Shown: positions 1 to 7,459, numbered from the stretch's first letter. The stretch is DNA of 11,422 bases from CAZEZY01 sp964516635 (GCA_964516635.1 CAZEZY010000076.1:1-11422); one strand, 5' to 3'. Numbers and translations: made by a program. Notes: generated by a model not told the origin, from the letters alone.

Positions 1-897
1 GAGAACGTGCTGGCACTCGAAGTGGTCACCGCACAGGGTCACGTCATCCGTACTGGCAGTCGTGCCAGGAAATCCAGCGCGGGTTACGACCTGACCCGCC
101 TCATGGTGGGCAGCGAGGGCACGCTGGGCATCATGACGGAAATCACCGTCAAGCTCTACCCGCTGCCCGAGGCCATCTCGGCAGCCGTCTGTTCCTTCCC
201 GAGCATCGAAGCGGCGGTGCGCAGCACCATCGCCATCATCCAGATGGGGGTGCCCATTGCCCGTTGCGAGTTGCTGGACGCCGGCACGGTGCGCATGGTC
301 AACGCCTACGCCAAGCTGGGCCTGCGCGAGGAAGCCATGCTGCTGATGGAATTCCACGGCTCGCCCACCGGCGTGCAGGAACAGGCCGAACTGGTGCAGG
401 AGATTGCCAGCGAGCACGGCGGACAGGCCTTCGAATGGGCGACCACCCCCGAAGAGCGGACCCGCCTGTGGACGGCCCGACACAACGCCTACTTTGCCGC
501 CATCCAGAGCAAGCCGGGCTGTCGTGCCATTTCCACCGATACCTGCGTGCCGATCAGCCGCCTCGCCGACTGCCTGCTCGACTCGGTGGCCGAGGCCGAT
601 GCCTCCGGACTGCCCTACTTCCTGGTCGGCCACGTGGGGGATGGCAATTTTCACTTCGGCTACCTCATTGACCCCGACAACGCTCAGGAACGCGAAACCG
701 CCGAGGGGCTGAACCACCAGTTGGTGAGCCGCGCCCTGGCGCTGGAAGGCACCTGCACCGGTGAACACGGCGTGGGACTGCACAAGATGGGCTTTCTGCG
801 CACGGAAGCCGGTGACGGCGCCATCGACATGATGCGCACGATCAAGCAGGCGCTGGATCCCGACAACATCCTCAATCCCGGCAAGATTTTCAGGTGA
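1..897 (+). CDS. FAD-binding D-2-hydroxyacid dehydrogenase (D-lactate/glycolate oxidase type), C-terminal part
   Basis: The reading frame is open at the window edge, so this is the last 298 residues of a longer protein; the first visible residues (ENVLALEVV) belong to the end of the N-terminal FAD-binding domain. The rest is the FAD-oxidase C-terminal domain. Visible family signatures are GHVGDGNFH (about residues 210-218), EGTCTGEHGVG (about 249-259) and the C-terminal NPGKIF. In this family (human LDHD and D2HGDH, bacterial GlcD/Dld) the two histidines of the first motif and the glutamate of the second bind the active-site metal; here they are H211, H218 and E255, counted from the first visible codon. 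The expected role is FAD-dependent oxidation of a D-2-hydroxyacid such as D-lactate to the 2-oxoacid. The exact substrate cannot be told without the N-terminal half. It converges with the methyltransferase gene across 124 bp in which I found no convincing terminator. Family assignment is secure; substrate is not. Confidence 0.9.
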   Translation, partial: ENVLALEVVTAQGHVIRTGSRARKSSAGYDLTRLMVGSEGTLGIMTEITVKLYPLPEAISAAVCSFPSIEAAVRSTIAIIQMGVPIARCELLDAGTVRMVNAYAKLGLREEAMLLMEFHGSPTGVQEQAELVQEIASEHGGQAFEWATTPEERTRLWTARHNAYFAAIQSKPGCRAISTDTCVPISRLADCLLDSVAEADASGLPYFLVGHVGDGNFHFGYLIDPDNAQERETAEGLNHQLVSRALALEGTCTGEHGVGLHKMGFLRTEAGDGAIDMMRTIKQALDPDNILNPGKIFR

Positions 898-1021
898 CCG
901 AGCCGTCTGCCACCGCAGCATGCCCCTGCACCAAAGCCTACCGGGCATCGCCTGGCCCTGACCACGGCACTCGTCTGCACCGACTTCGGCGCACGGTGTG
1001 ACCTGTTGTCCGACACCTGCA

Positions 1022-1780
1022 TCAGGCGCTGGCTGGGGGATCGCTGAAAGGCGCCTGGTACAGCCAGACCGTGCGGCCATCGGGGCACTTCCATGTCATG
1101 GTGGGCGTCCAGCCAGGCACATCGAATTCCAGGCTGGCCAGCCAGGCGCCAGGCTTCAGCTCCTGTGCCGCCTTGTGCGCGGCCAGCGGCATGGTTTCCG
1201 GGCGCTGAAACAGGTAGACCATGTCGCAAGCCTGCCAGCGGGTCTGCCACATGTCCCCACGCTGGATTCGGGCCGCCGGACAGCGGGTTCGCGCCACCCA
1301 GGTGAGCGGCCAGCTGCGCTCCACCCCCTCGAGCCTGGCGTCCGGAAAGGCGCGTTCGAGGGCGATCAGCCCGTCCCCCGCGCCGGCACCGGCGTCCAGG
1401 ATGACGGCCATGGGGGGCAGCGGCACCCGTTCCCTCAGCCCTTGCAGGGCATCAGGCGGGGTGGGAAACACCGGGGCATCGCGCCAGGTAGACGGTGGGT
1501 ACAGCAGCAGCAGCACCACCGCCAGCAGCAACCAGGCCCAGGTGGGCACATTCGCCACTCCCTGCAGCAGCACCCAGGACAGCGGAAAGCCGAGCCCCAT
1601 GATGGCACGGCGCCAGCGGGAACCGCTCCACCACCCCGCAAGGGCACTGGCCAGTAGGCCACCCGCGAAAGCCCACGCAACGGATGCCCCCAGGGTCAGC
1701 AGCAGCGCATACCCGCCCCAGGCGCCCACCCACACCAACACCGCCGGCAAAGGCCAGGGCAGGGGCAGCGAGCGCATCAT
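1022..1780 (-). CDS. membrane-anchored class I SAM-dependent methyltransferase (predicted)
   Basis: The 252-residue protein has two parts. Residues about 12-94 are strongly hydrophobic and look like three or four transmembrane helices separated by a short basic loop (SRWRR, 54-58). Residues about 120-245 look like a soluble Rossmann-type methyltransferase: motif I ILDAGAGAGDG at 127-137 for S-adenosylmethionine binding, an acidic residue closing the second strand in EGVERS (151-156), and a motif-III-like GDMW at 175-178. I see no NPPY-type motif of nucleic-acid amino-methyltransferases, so the substrate is unknown; some members of this fold do not methylate at all. The ATG at 1780 lies 13 bp after the parB stop, with a GGGTGGCGG stretch just upstream as a possible ribosome site, so it is probably co-transcribed with parB as the last gene of the mnmG-par operon. 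A link to segregation is only positional. The fold is fairly sure; the function is open. Confidence 0.75.
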   Translation of the reverse strand: MMRSLPLPWPLPAVLVWVGAWGGYALLLTLGASVAWAFAGGLLASALAGWWSGSRWRRAIMGLGFPLSWVLLQGVANVPTWAWLLLAVVLLLLYPPSTWRDAPVFPTPPDALQGLRERVPLPPMAVILDAGAGAGDGLIALERAFPDARLEGVERSWPLTWVARTRCPAARIQRGDMWQTRWQACDMVYLFQRPETMPLAAHKAAQELKPGAWLASLEFDVPGWTPTMTWKCPDGRTVWLYQAPFSDPPASA

Positions 1781-1793
1781 CCGCCACCCGCCA

Positions 1794-2771
1794 TCACTGA
1801 CCGCGCAAGCGATCGATCAGGCCATTGATTTCTTCCAGCGAACCGAAATGGATCGCCAGCTCCCCCTGTTCCTCGACTCGGCCATGGCGCTTGACCCGCT
1901 TCTTCACCCGCACCTCGACAGTGGCGGTCAGGAGGTCCGACAGCTCCTCTTCCACCCGCCGGATATCGCGAGACTTTTCCTTTTTGGGTTTCAGGGGGGT
2001 CAGGGCAAACTCGGCGCCCAGCTTTTTGACCAGGCTTTCGGCTTCCCGCACCGAGAGCGATTTCGCGCTGATCCGATGGGCGGCCGTGATCTGGGTCGCC
2101 TTGTCCAGGGCCAGCAAGGCCCGGGCGTGGCCCATGTCGATGTCACCGGCCATGAGCATGGTCTGCACCGGCTCGGCCAGATTCAGCAATCGCAAGAGGT
2201 TGCTGGCAGCGCTCCTGGATCGCCCGACAGCCTGGGCAGCCTGTTCGTGAGTGAGTCCGAACTCACGTACCAAGCGTTGCAAACCCTGGGCTTCCTCAAG
2301 CGGGTTGAGGTCTTCGCGCTGGATGTTCTCGATCAGCGCCATGGCCGCCGCGGCCTCGTTGGGCACATCGCGCACCAGCACGGGCACGCTCTCGAGACCG
2401 GCCAGACGGGCGGCACGGAAACGCCGTTCGCCCGCAATGATTTCATAAACCGGGCGGGCCCCGCGAGACACCACGGGAAGGCCCTGCGCCTCACACCATT
2501 CTCCCAGCCGTCGTTCGCCATCGGCATCGTCGAGCCGGCGAACCAGAATAGGCTGCATGATGCCCTGGCTGCGTATGCTTTCGGCCAGTTCGTACAAAGC
2601 CCCTTCATCCATCCGGGAGCGCGGCTGGTAGGTGCCGGGCACCAGGTCGGTCAGGGCCAGAGAGGACGGCAGGTCTCGCTGGGCCGGGTCCAGAGGGGCG
2701 GCATCGTCGAGCTTCGGGCCCAGCAGGGCCTCCAGGCCACGTCCCAGGCCCTTGGGTTTCTTGGTCACCAT
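1794..2771 (-). CDS. parB: chromosome-partitioning protein ParB
   Basis: ParB binds parS centromere sites, hydrolyses CTP as a sliding clamp, spreads to form the partition complex and works with ParA to segregate the origin region. The 325-residue sequence has all family parts: N-terminal GLGRGLEALLG (8-18), which carries the conserved ParA-stimulating arginine; the CTP-binding boxes GIMQPILVR (70-78), GERRFRAAR (114-122) and ENIQREDLNP (148-157); a helix-turn-helix at about 172-196 for parS recognition; a charged linker (259-276); and a C-terminal dimerisation domain ending GLIDRLRGQ. The stretch between the first two boxes (80-113) is about 24 residues longer than the roughly 10 residues I recall in Bacillus subtilis Spo0J, and it holds a second GERR (85-88). 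The ATG at 2771 has a strong ribosome site, and the gene overlaps the hydrolase stop by 7 bp. Perfect parS sites in the same window support chromosomal ParB function. Confidence 0.97.
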   Translation of the reverse strand: MVTKKPKGLGRGLEALLGPKLDDAAPLDPAQRDLPSSLALTDLVPGTYQPRSRMDEGALYELAESIRSQGIMQPILVRRLDDADGERRLGEWCEAQGLPVVSRGARPVYEIIAGERRFRAARLAGLESVPVLVRDVPNEAAAAMALIENIQREDLNPLEEAQGLQRLVREFGLTHEQAAQAVGRSRSAASNLLRLLNLAEPVQTMLMAGDIDMGHARALLALDKATQITAAHRISAKSLSVREAESLVKKLGAEFALTPLKPKKEKSRDIRRVEEELSDLLTATVEVRVKKRVKRHGRVEEQGELAIHFGSLEEINGLIDRLRGQ

Positions 2772-3355
2772 GAATGCGGTTCCTCCTCTTGTGACTGGAT
2801 CTCGGGGTTGAAGCCGGCTTGCAGCCAGGGCTGGATCAGCTGACGGCCTTCGGGCCAGTCACCCAGCCCGGATTCGGCATTCAGATGCCCTCGGCTCCCC
2901 AGATCCACCCATTCAGCGCCCCAGTCGTGCGCCATGTCCCGGGCTCGCGCCAGGGTGCAATAGGGGTCGTTGCGGCTAGCCACCAGCACCGACGGAAAAG
3001 GCAAGCGCTGCCGGACGATCGGCCGCCAGCCGGGCAATGGCGGGACCGGCCCGCCCTCCACCTCCACGTCACCGGGGGCGACCAGCAGGGCGCCGCGCAC
3101 GCCGGCGGTGTGCAAGGACACACTGGCCCACGCGGCCACCAGCAGGCAGCCCAGGCTGTGCGCCACAAGCACCACCGGAAGGGCCTGCGCCTGCACCACC
3201 TCGTCCAGCCGCGCCATCCAGTCACCGCGCCTGGGGAATTCCCAGTCGTGCTGATCGACACGAACATCGCCATGGCGACGCTCCCAGTGGCTTTGCCAAT
3301 GGTCCGGGCCGCTGCCGAGCCAGCCCGGGAGTTGAAGGACGATCGGGGGGGTCAT
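2765..3355 (-). CDS. RBBP9/YdeN-family alpha/beta serine hydrolase
   Basis: The 196-residue cytoplasmic protein (no signal peptide) matches the small RBBP9/YdeN hydrolase family. Visible features are the N-terminal LPGWLGSGPDHWQSHWE (9-25), the nucleophile elbow AHSLGC with S67, an acid in RNDPYC (D130), and the catalytic histidine in SRGHLNAESGLGDWP (H157). The catalytic triad therefore appears complete, and the length is typical of the family. Members are serine hydrolases, often with unknown natural substrates; none can be inferred here. The gene lies between parA and parB: its ATG overlaps the parA stop as ATGA, and its stop lies inside the parB start region (7 bp overlap). Translation is therefore probably coupled to that of parA. 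Whether it has any part in segregation is unknown. I recall this arrangement in Comamonadaceae but could not check it. Family assignment is strong; role is unknown. Confidence 0.9.
   Translation of the reverse strand: MTPPIVLQLPGWLGSGPDHWQSHWERRHGDVRVDQHDWEFPRRGDWMARLDEVVQAQALPVVLVAHSLGCLLVAAWASVSLHTAGVRGALLVAPGDVEVEGGPVPPLPGWRPIVRQRLPFPSVLVASRNDPYCTLARARDMAHDWGAEWVDLGSRGHLNAESGLGDWPEGRQLIQPWLQAGFNPEIQSQEEEPHSW
2781..2787 (-). promoter_or_regulatory. strong ribosome binding site of parB
   Basis: On the minus strand AGGAGGA stands 9 nt before the parB ATG, inside the last codons of the hydrolase gene. It is the best Shine-Dalgarno match I noticed in the operon. It fixes the parB start and suggests that parB can be initiated independently rather than only by coupling to the upstream stop. 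Confidence 0.8.
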
Positions 3356-4125
3356 CCCATCTGCCCGATGCGCGCGACCATCTCGCGGGCGAAGTCCACG
3401 AACGCCTTGCTGCCGCGAGCGGACGGATCAAAGACCACGCCCGGCAAGCCGTAGCTGGGCGCCTCGGCCAGGCGCACGTTGCGGGGAATCACCGTGTCAA
3501 ACACCTTGTCCCCGAAATGGCCCTTGAGTTGTTCACTCACCTGCTGCTGCAGGGTGATGCGCGGATCGAACATCACGCGCAGCAAGCCGATGATTTTCAG
3601 GTCGCGGTTCAGGTTCGCGTGCACCTGTTTGATGGTGTTGACCAGATCGGACAATCCCTCCAGGGCGAAATACTCGCATTGCATCGGCACGATGACACCA
3701 TGTGCGGCACACAAGCCGTTCAAGGTGAGCATGCTCAGCGAAGGCGGGCAATCGATCAGCACGAAGTCGTAATCGGCATCCACGGTCGCGAGCGCCTGCT
3801 TCAGTCGCTTTTCGCGCTGCGGCAAATCCACCAGCTCCACCTCGGCGCCTGCGAGTTCGCGGTTGGCACCCAGCACATCGTAGCCGCAAGCCTCCGCCTT
3901 GGCAGCGGCCTCGCTGATCAGCGCAGACCCCAGCAGGACATCGTAAACCGTGAGGGGCAATTCACGCTTGTTCACGCCAGAACCCATCGTGGCATTGCCC
4001 TGCGGATCCAGATCGACCATCAGCACGCGCTGACCGACTTTGGCCAGCCCCGCCGCCAGATTGACGGTGGTGGTCGTCTTGCCCACCCCGCCCTTCTGGT
4101 TGGCCACACAGAAAATTTTTGCCAT
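3352..4125 (-). CDS. parA: chromosome-partitioning ATPase ParA
   Basis: ParA is the Walker-type ATPase that binds the nucleoid non-specifically when ATP-bound and drives movement of ParB-parS complexes. The 257-residue sequence has the deviant Walker A KGGVGKTT (11-18) with the signature lysine K11, switch I VDLDPQGN (37-44), and Walker B in LIDCPPSL (123-130). The C-terminal half carries the family stretches MFDPRITLQQQV and RNVRLAEAPSYGLP. It starts directly with the ATPase domain and lacks an N-terminal DNA-binding domain, so it is the chromosomal (type Ib-like) form rather than an F/P1 plasmid ParA. The ATG at 4125 gives the expected MAKIFCVANQKGG start, but the ribosome site is weak (GAGCGG). 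The LysE-type gene ends 15 bp upstream, and the stop overlaps the hydrolase start by 4 bp. Confidence 0.97.
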   Translation of the reverse strand: MAKIFCVANQKGGVGKTTTTVNLAAGLAKVGQRVLMVDLDPQGNATMGSGVNKRELPLTVYDVLLGSALISEAAAKAEACGYDVLGANRELAGAEVELVDLPQREKRLKQALATVDADYDFVLIDCPPSLSMLTLNGLCAAHGVIVPMQCEYFALEGLSDLVNTIKQVHANLNRDLKIIGLLRVMFDPRITLQQQVSEQLKGHFGDKVFDTVIPRNVRLAEAPSYGLPGVVFDPSARGSKAFVDFAREMVARIGQMG

Positions 4126-4140
4126 GGTGTTGCCGCTCGA

Positions 4141-4755
4141 TTAACGGGAAATGGCCAGCTTGATGCCAAAGCCGATCAGAAACAACCCGGCCAGCTTGTT
4201 GAAGGCCTGACCGATGCGAGGACTGGCATCCAGCCGGCGAGCCAGCTGACGGGTCAGGAGAACCACGGCCAGACCATAGAGAAAGGTGAGAATCGCGATG
4301 GTGACCGCCATGAAGCCGAAGGTGACCAGACCCAGGTGTCGTTTCGGATCCACAAACAAGGGGAAGAAAGCCATGTAGAACACGATGGCCTTGGGGTTGA
4401 GCAGCGTGATGGTCAAGGCCTGACGGAAATAATGGCGCGGACGGATGTTCAGGACCGGCGCATCGCCAGGACGCGCCTTGATCATGAGAAAGCCCAGCCA
4501 GGCGAGATAGGCAGCCCCCAGCCACTGGACCGCATGAAAAGCCGCCGGGTACGCCACCAGCAGCGCGGCCACGCCAGCCACCGCCAGCCACATCAGCACC
4601 TGATCGCCGGCAATCACCCCGAGCGTGGCCGCCAGACCTGCCGGTACGCCACCTTTGCCCGTGGACGTGATCAGGGCCAGATTGCCCGGCCCAGGAATGG
4701 CCAGGAAAACGATGATGGCAACCACAAAGGCGCCGTAATCGGCGACACCAAACAT
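4141..4755 (-). CDS. LysE/RhtB-family amino-acid exporter
   Basis: This is a 204-residue inner-membrane protein with about six hydrophobic segments (roughly 6-28, 39-60, 62-90, 114-136, 143-167 and 185-203). The family hallmark PGPGN occurs at 21-25 at the end of the first helix, and LNPKAIVFYMAFFPLFVDP (119-137) is typical of the RhtB/LysE superfamily. Such proteins export amino acids or related metabolites driven by the proton gradient; the substrate cannot be read from the sequence. The ATG at 4755 has AAAGAG upstream as a modest ribosome site. It lies 32 bp after rsmG and 15 bp before parA on the same strand, so it is almost certainly co-transcribed with them. No functional link to segregation is evident, and the gene is probably an operon passenger. 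Confidence 0.9.
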   Translation of the reverse strand: MFGVADYGAFVVAIIVFLAIPGPGNLALITSTGKGGVPAGLAATLGVIAGDQVLMWLAVAGVAALLVAYPAAFHAVQWLGAAYLAWLGFLMIKARPGDAPVLNIRPRHYFRQALTITLLNPKAIVFYMAFFPLFVDPKRHLGLVTFGFMAVTIAILTFLYGLAVVLLTRQLARRLDASPRIGQAFNKLAGLFLIGFGIKLAISR

Positions 4756-4787
4756 GATGAAGACTCTTTAGACAGCAGAGCCTGAGT

Positions 4788-5456
4788 TTACGTGGTTTCT
4801 TTGTGGCGTCGACGCATCCAGACGATGCAGCGGTCGGCCCCAAGCCCGGGCACATTCAGCGGTTCCACGTGAAACACGTCGATGTCGGCCGGCAACCCCG
4901 CCATCTCATCGTTCGGCACCTTGCCCTTCAAGGCCATCCAAACCCCCTGTTCGGCCAAAGCCCCCGAAGACCAGCGTGTGAAATCCCCCAGCGAAGCAAA
5001 GGCGCGAGAAGTCACCACATCGAAACCCTGCTGAAGCGACTCCACCCGGGCATGCAAGCCATGCAGGTTCGACAAGCGCAAGGCGGCAGCCACCTGCTCG
5101 ATGAAGAGTGCCTTCTTGGCCACCGTGTCCACACAGGTCACGTCCACGCCAGGGCAGGCAATGGCCAGCACCACGCCGGGCAACCCTGCCCCCGAGCCCA
5201 CATCCAGCAACGCAGGCCGACCAACGGGCGGTTGCTGGCTCAACCGAAGCCGCAAAGGTCGCACCACCGCCAGGCTGTCCAGCAAATGGTGAGTCAGCAT
5301 GTCCTGTGGCTCACGAACCGCCGTCAGGTTGTAGACCCGGTTCCATTTGGCGATCCAGTCCAGATAGGCCAGCAAGGTCTGGATCTGCGGCGCTTCGAGC
5401 GGCAAATCCAGCATCGACAACCCGACGCGCAAACCCTCTTCCAGCGGATGGGTCAT
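4788..5456 (-). CDS. rsmG: 16S rRNA (guanine-527 N7)-methyltransferase RsmG (GidB)
   Basis: RsmG methylates N7 of G527 in the 530 loop of 16S rRNA using S-adenosylmethionine; its loss is known to give low-level streptomycin resistance in several bacteria. The 222-residue protein shows the conserved N-terminal NLTAV (43-47) and HHLLDSL (56-62), the SAM motif LLDVGSGAGLPGVVLAI (83-99), CVD at 108-110 closing the second strand, and TSRAF (149-153). Length is normal for the family. The start codon overlaps the mnmG stop as ATGA, with a GAGG ribosome site about 10 nt upstream inside mnmG, the classic mnmG-rsmG coupling. A one-mismatch parS copy lies within codons about 194-199. Confidence 0.96.
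   Translation of the reverse strand: MTHPLEEGLRVGLSMLDLPLEAPQIQTLLAYLDWIAKWNRVYNLTAVREPQDMLTHHLLDSLAVVRPLRLRLSQQPPVGRPALLDVGSGAGLPGVVLAIACPGVDVTCVDTVAKKALFIEQVAAALRLSNLHGLHARVESLQQGFDVVTSRAFASLGDFTRWSSGALAEQGVWMALKGKVPNDEMAGLPADIDVFHVEPLNVPGLGADRCIVWMRRRHKETT
4862..4875. promoter_or_regulatory. degenerate parS site (one mismatch) inside rsmG
   Basis: The plus strand reads GTTCCACGTGAAAC, one change from the palindromic parS core GTTTCACGTGAAAC. It keeps the central CACGTG and one perfect half-site. It lies in rsmG codons reading FHVE. Three perfect copies nearby make it plausible as a weaker ParB site, but it could be a chance relic. Confidence 0.5.
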
Positions 5457-7459
5457 GCCGCGACCGCCTCACCCGCCTCTGTCGGCCCCGCAAAACCCTT
5501 GAACTTGCCTCGCTTCAGATGGATGAGCAACAAAGAGATGGTGGCGGGTGTGATCCCCGAAATGCGGGATGCCTGGCCCAGGGTTTCCGGGCGATGCCTG
5601 TTCAGCTTCTGACGCGCCTCGATACTGAGTGCCGCCACCTGCATGTAATCGAGATCGAGCGGCAACCTCAGGTTTTCATAATGGGCCGCACGCTCCACCT
5701 CGTCGCGCTGGCGATCGATGTAGCCCGCGTACTTGGCCGCAATCTCCACCTGCTCCAGCACGCCCTCCAGCAAGTCGCCCAGCGTTTCACGTGAAACAAG
5801 TCGCCCCGTCTGCGTGCCTGCAGCCGCCTCGACCCCCTCAAAGCGACCGCCCTCCATCGACATGAGCGCCTCATAGGTCACGCCGGGGCGGCGCAGCAGA
5901 TCAAACAGGCTGTGCTCTCGCTCGATGGCCTTGCCCAGCACCCGCTCGGCCTCTGCGGCACTCAGGATGCGAGGATTGACCCAGGTGCGCTTGAGCCGCT
6001 CGGTTTCACGTGAAACCGCATCGCGCTTGCGGCTGAACACATCCCAGCGCTCATCATCCACCAGGCCCATCCGGCGCCCCTGCTCTGTGAGGCGCATGTC
6101 GGCATTGTCCTCGCGCAACTGCAAGCGGAATTCGGCACGGCTGGTGAACATCCGGTAAGGCTCGGTCACGCCCTTGGTGATGAGGTCATCCACCAACACG
6201 CCCAGGTAAGCCTCGTCACGACGGGGCAGCCAGGGCGCATGGCCTCGCACCTGCAGGGCGGCATTGATGCCCGCAAACAGGCCTTGCGCTGCCGCCTCTT
6301 CGTAACCCGTGGTGCCATTGATCTGGCCGGCAAAAAACAAGCCCTGGATGGCCCGGGTTTCGAAGGTGGCTTTCAGCTCGCGAGGGTCAAAATAGTCGTA
6401 TTCGATGGCATAGCCGGGACGCAGGATGTGCGCCCGTTCCAGGCCAGGAATGCTGCGGACCAGCGCGTACTGGATGTCAAAAGGCAGGCTGGTGGAGATC
6501 CCGTTCGGGTAGATCTCGTGCGTGGTCAGCCCTTCGGGTTCGAGAAAGATCTGATGGCTGTCTTTGTCCGCAAAGCGGTTGATCTTGTCTTCCACGCTGG
6601 GGCAGTACCGCGGCCCGACACCTTCGATCTTGCCCGTGAACATGGGACTGCGATCAAAGCCGGATCGGATGATTTCGTGGGTGCGTTCGTTCGTGTGGGT
6701 GATCCAGCAAGGCAACTGCTTCGGGTGCATGCCGGCGTGGCCCATGAAGCTGAACACAGGGACCGGGTGGTCGGCGGTGTCCGAACCCGGCATGCCATCG
6801 CCAGGCTGCTCGACACACTTCGAAAAATCGATGGTGCGCCCGTCCAGGCGCGGGGGCGTACCGGTTTTCAGCCGTCCTTGGGCCAGCTTGAGCTCCTTCA
6901 GGCGCGCCGACAGGCTGACCGCCGGGGGATCGCCCGCCCGACCGCCGGCATGGTTTTCCAGACCCACATGGATTTTGCCATCGAGAAAGGTGCCGGCCGT
7001 CAGCACCACGGCGCGCGCCCGGAAACGGATGCCGATCTGGGTCACGGCGCCCACCACCCGCTCGCCCTCCACCATGAGATCGTCCACGGCCTGCTGAAAC
7101 AGGGTGAGATTGGGTTGGTTCTCGAGGCGTCGGCGGATCGCGGCCTTGTACAGGATGCGGTCGGCCTGGGCACGGGTGGCTCTCACCGCAGGTCCCTTGG
7201 AGCTGTTGAGAATGCGAAACTGGATGCCGCCCTCGTCGGTGGCGATGCCCATGGCCCCGCCCAGCGCATCCACCTCCTTGACCAGATGCCCCTTGCCGAT
7301 TCCGCCAATGGAAGGATTGCAACTCATCTGACCCAGCGTCTCGATGTTGTGGGTCAGCAGCAGGGTCTGGCAACCCATACGGGCGGCCGCCAGGGCGGCC
7401 TCCGTCCCGGCGTGACCACCGCCCACCACGATCACATCAAATTCCTGGGGGTACAACAT
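5453..7459 (-). CDS. mnmG: tRNA 5-carboxymethylaminomethyluridine modification enzyme MnmG (GidA)
   Basis: MnmG is the FAD-binding subunit that, with the GTPase MnmE, installs the cmnm5/nm5 group on wobble U34 of certain tRNAs. From the ATG at 7459 it has 668 residues. Motifs: dinucleotide-binding GGGHAGTEAA (13-22), SCNPSIGG (46-53), LKTGTPPR (197-204), SRAEFRLQLREDNADMRLT in the C-terminal half, and the helical C-terminal tail with KLNRHRPETLGQASRISG. The frame stays open 20 codons upstream, but MLYPQEFDVIVVGGG is the normal family start, and AGGA stands 7 nt before this ATG, so the longer form is rejected. It is the first gene of the seven-gene minus-strand operon, with a good sigma70-like promoter upstream. 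Two perfect parS sites fall within it, both encoding V-S-R-E-T (residues 482-486 and 555-559). MnmE is not in the window. Confidence 0.97.
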   Translation of the reverse strand: MLYPQEFDVIVVGGGHAGTEAALAAARMGCQTLLLTHNIETLGQMSCNPSIGGIGKGHLVKEVDALGGAMGIATDEGGIQFRILNSSKGPAVRATRAQADRILYKAAIRRRLENQPNLTLFQQAVDDLMVEGERVVGAVTQIGIRFRARAVVLTAGTFLDGKIHVGLENHAGGRAGDPPAVSLSARLKELKLAQGRLKTGTPPRLDGRTIDFSKCVEQPGDGMPGSDTADHPVPVFSFMGHAGMHPKQLPCWITHTNERTHEIIRSGFDRSPMFTGKIEGVGPRYCPSVEDKINRFADKDSHQIFLEPEGLTTHEIYPNGISTSLPFDIQYALVRSIPGLERAHILRPGYAIEYDYFDPRELKATFETRAIQGLFFAGQINGTTGYEEAAAQGLFAGINAALQVRGHAPWLPRRDEAYLGVLVDDLITKGVTEPYRMFTSRAEFRLQLREDNADMRLTEQGRRMGLVDDERWDVFSRKRDAVSRETERLKRTWVNPRILSAAEAERVLGKAIEREHSLFDLLRRPGVTYEALMSMEGGRFEGVEAAAGTQTGRLVSRETLGDLLEGVLEQVEIAAKYAGYIDRQRDEVERAAHYENLRLPLDLDYMQVAALSIEARQKLNRHRPETLGQASRISGITPATISLLLIHLKRGKFKGFAGPTEAGEAVAA
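5784..5797. promoter_or_regulatory. parS centromere site (perfect), inside mnmG
   Basis: This is a perfect 14-bp palindrome GTTTCACGTGAAAC, the conserved core of the chromosomal ParB site known from Bacillus subtilis and many other bacteria. With flanks C and A it matches 15 of 16 bases of the B. subtilis consensus as I recall it. ParB is expected to load here and spread. It lies in mnmG codons 555-559. Confidence 0.9.
6003..6016. promoter_or_regulatory. parS centromere site (perfect), inside mnmG
   Basis: This is a second perfect GTTTCACGTGAAAC core, 219 bp from the previous one. The symmetry extends to an 18-bp perfect palindrome at 6001-6018 (CGGTTTCACGTGAAACCG). It lies in mnmG codons 482-486. 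The close pair probably forms the main ParB loading centre within the window. Confidence 0.9.

Noticed and set aside
898..1021. Possible terminator or small gene in the gap after the FAD-dependent dehydrogenase
   Set aside because: Only short imperfect stems with large loops are seen, such as GGTGT with ACACC, with no T-tract. No convincing frame begins and ends there.
1501..1533. CAG-rich repetitive tract that could be a short tandem repeat
   Set aside because: On the coding strand it is CTG-rich and encodes the leucine/valine-rich membrane helix of the methyltransferase. The bias is explained by coding.
1221..2843. A 540-codon open frame on the plus strand across the methyltransferase, parB and hydrolase genes, and similar long plus-strand frames at 3037-4785 and 6239-7525
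   Set aside because: They lie antisense to parB, parA, rsmG and mnmG, whose protein families are unmistakable. Their translations are rich in Arg, Gly, Gln and His with no family motifs, as expected from antisense frames in high-GC DNA.
6001..6018. 18-bp perfect palindrome read as a transcription terminator or restriction-type site
   Set aside because: It is in the middle of mnmG, and its core is the exact parS sequence, which is the better explanation.
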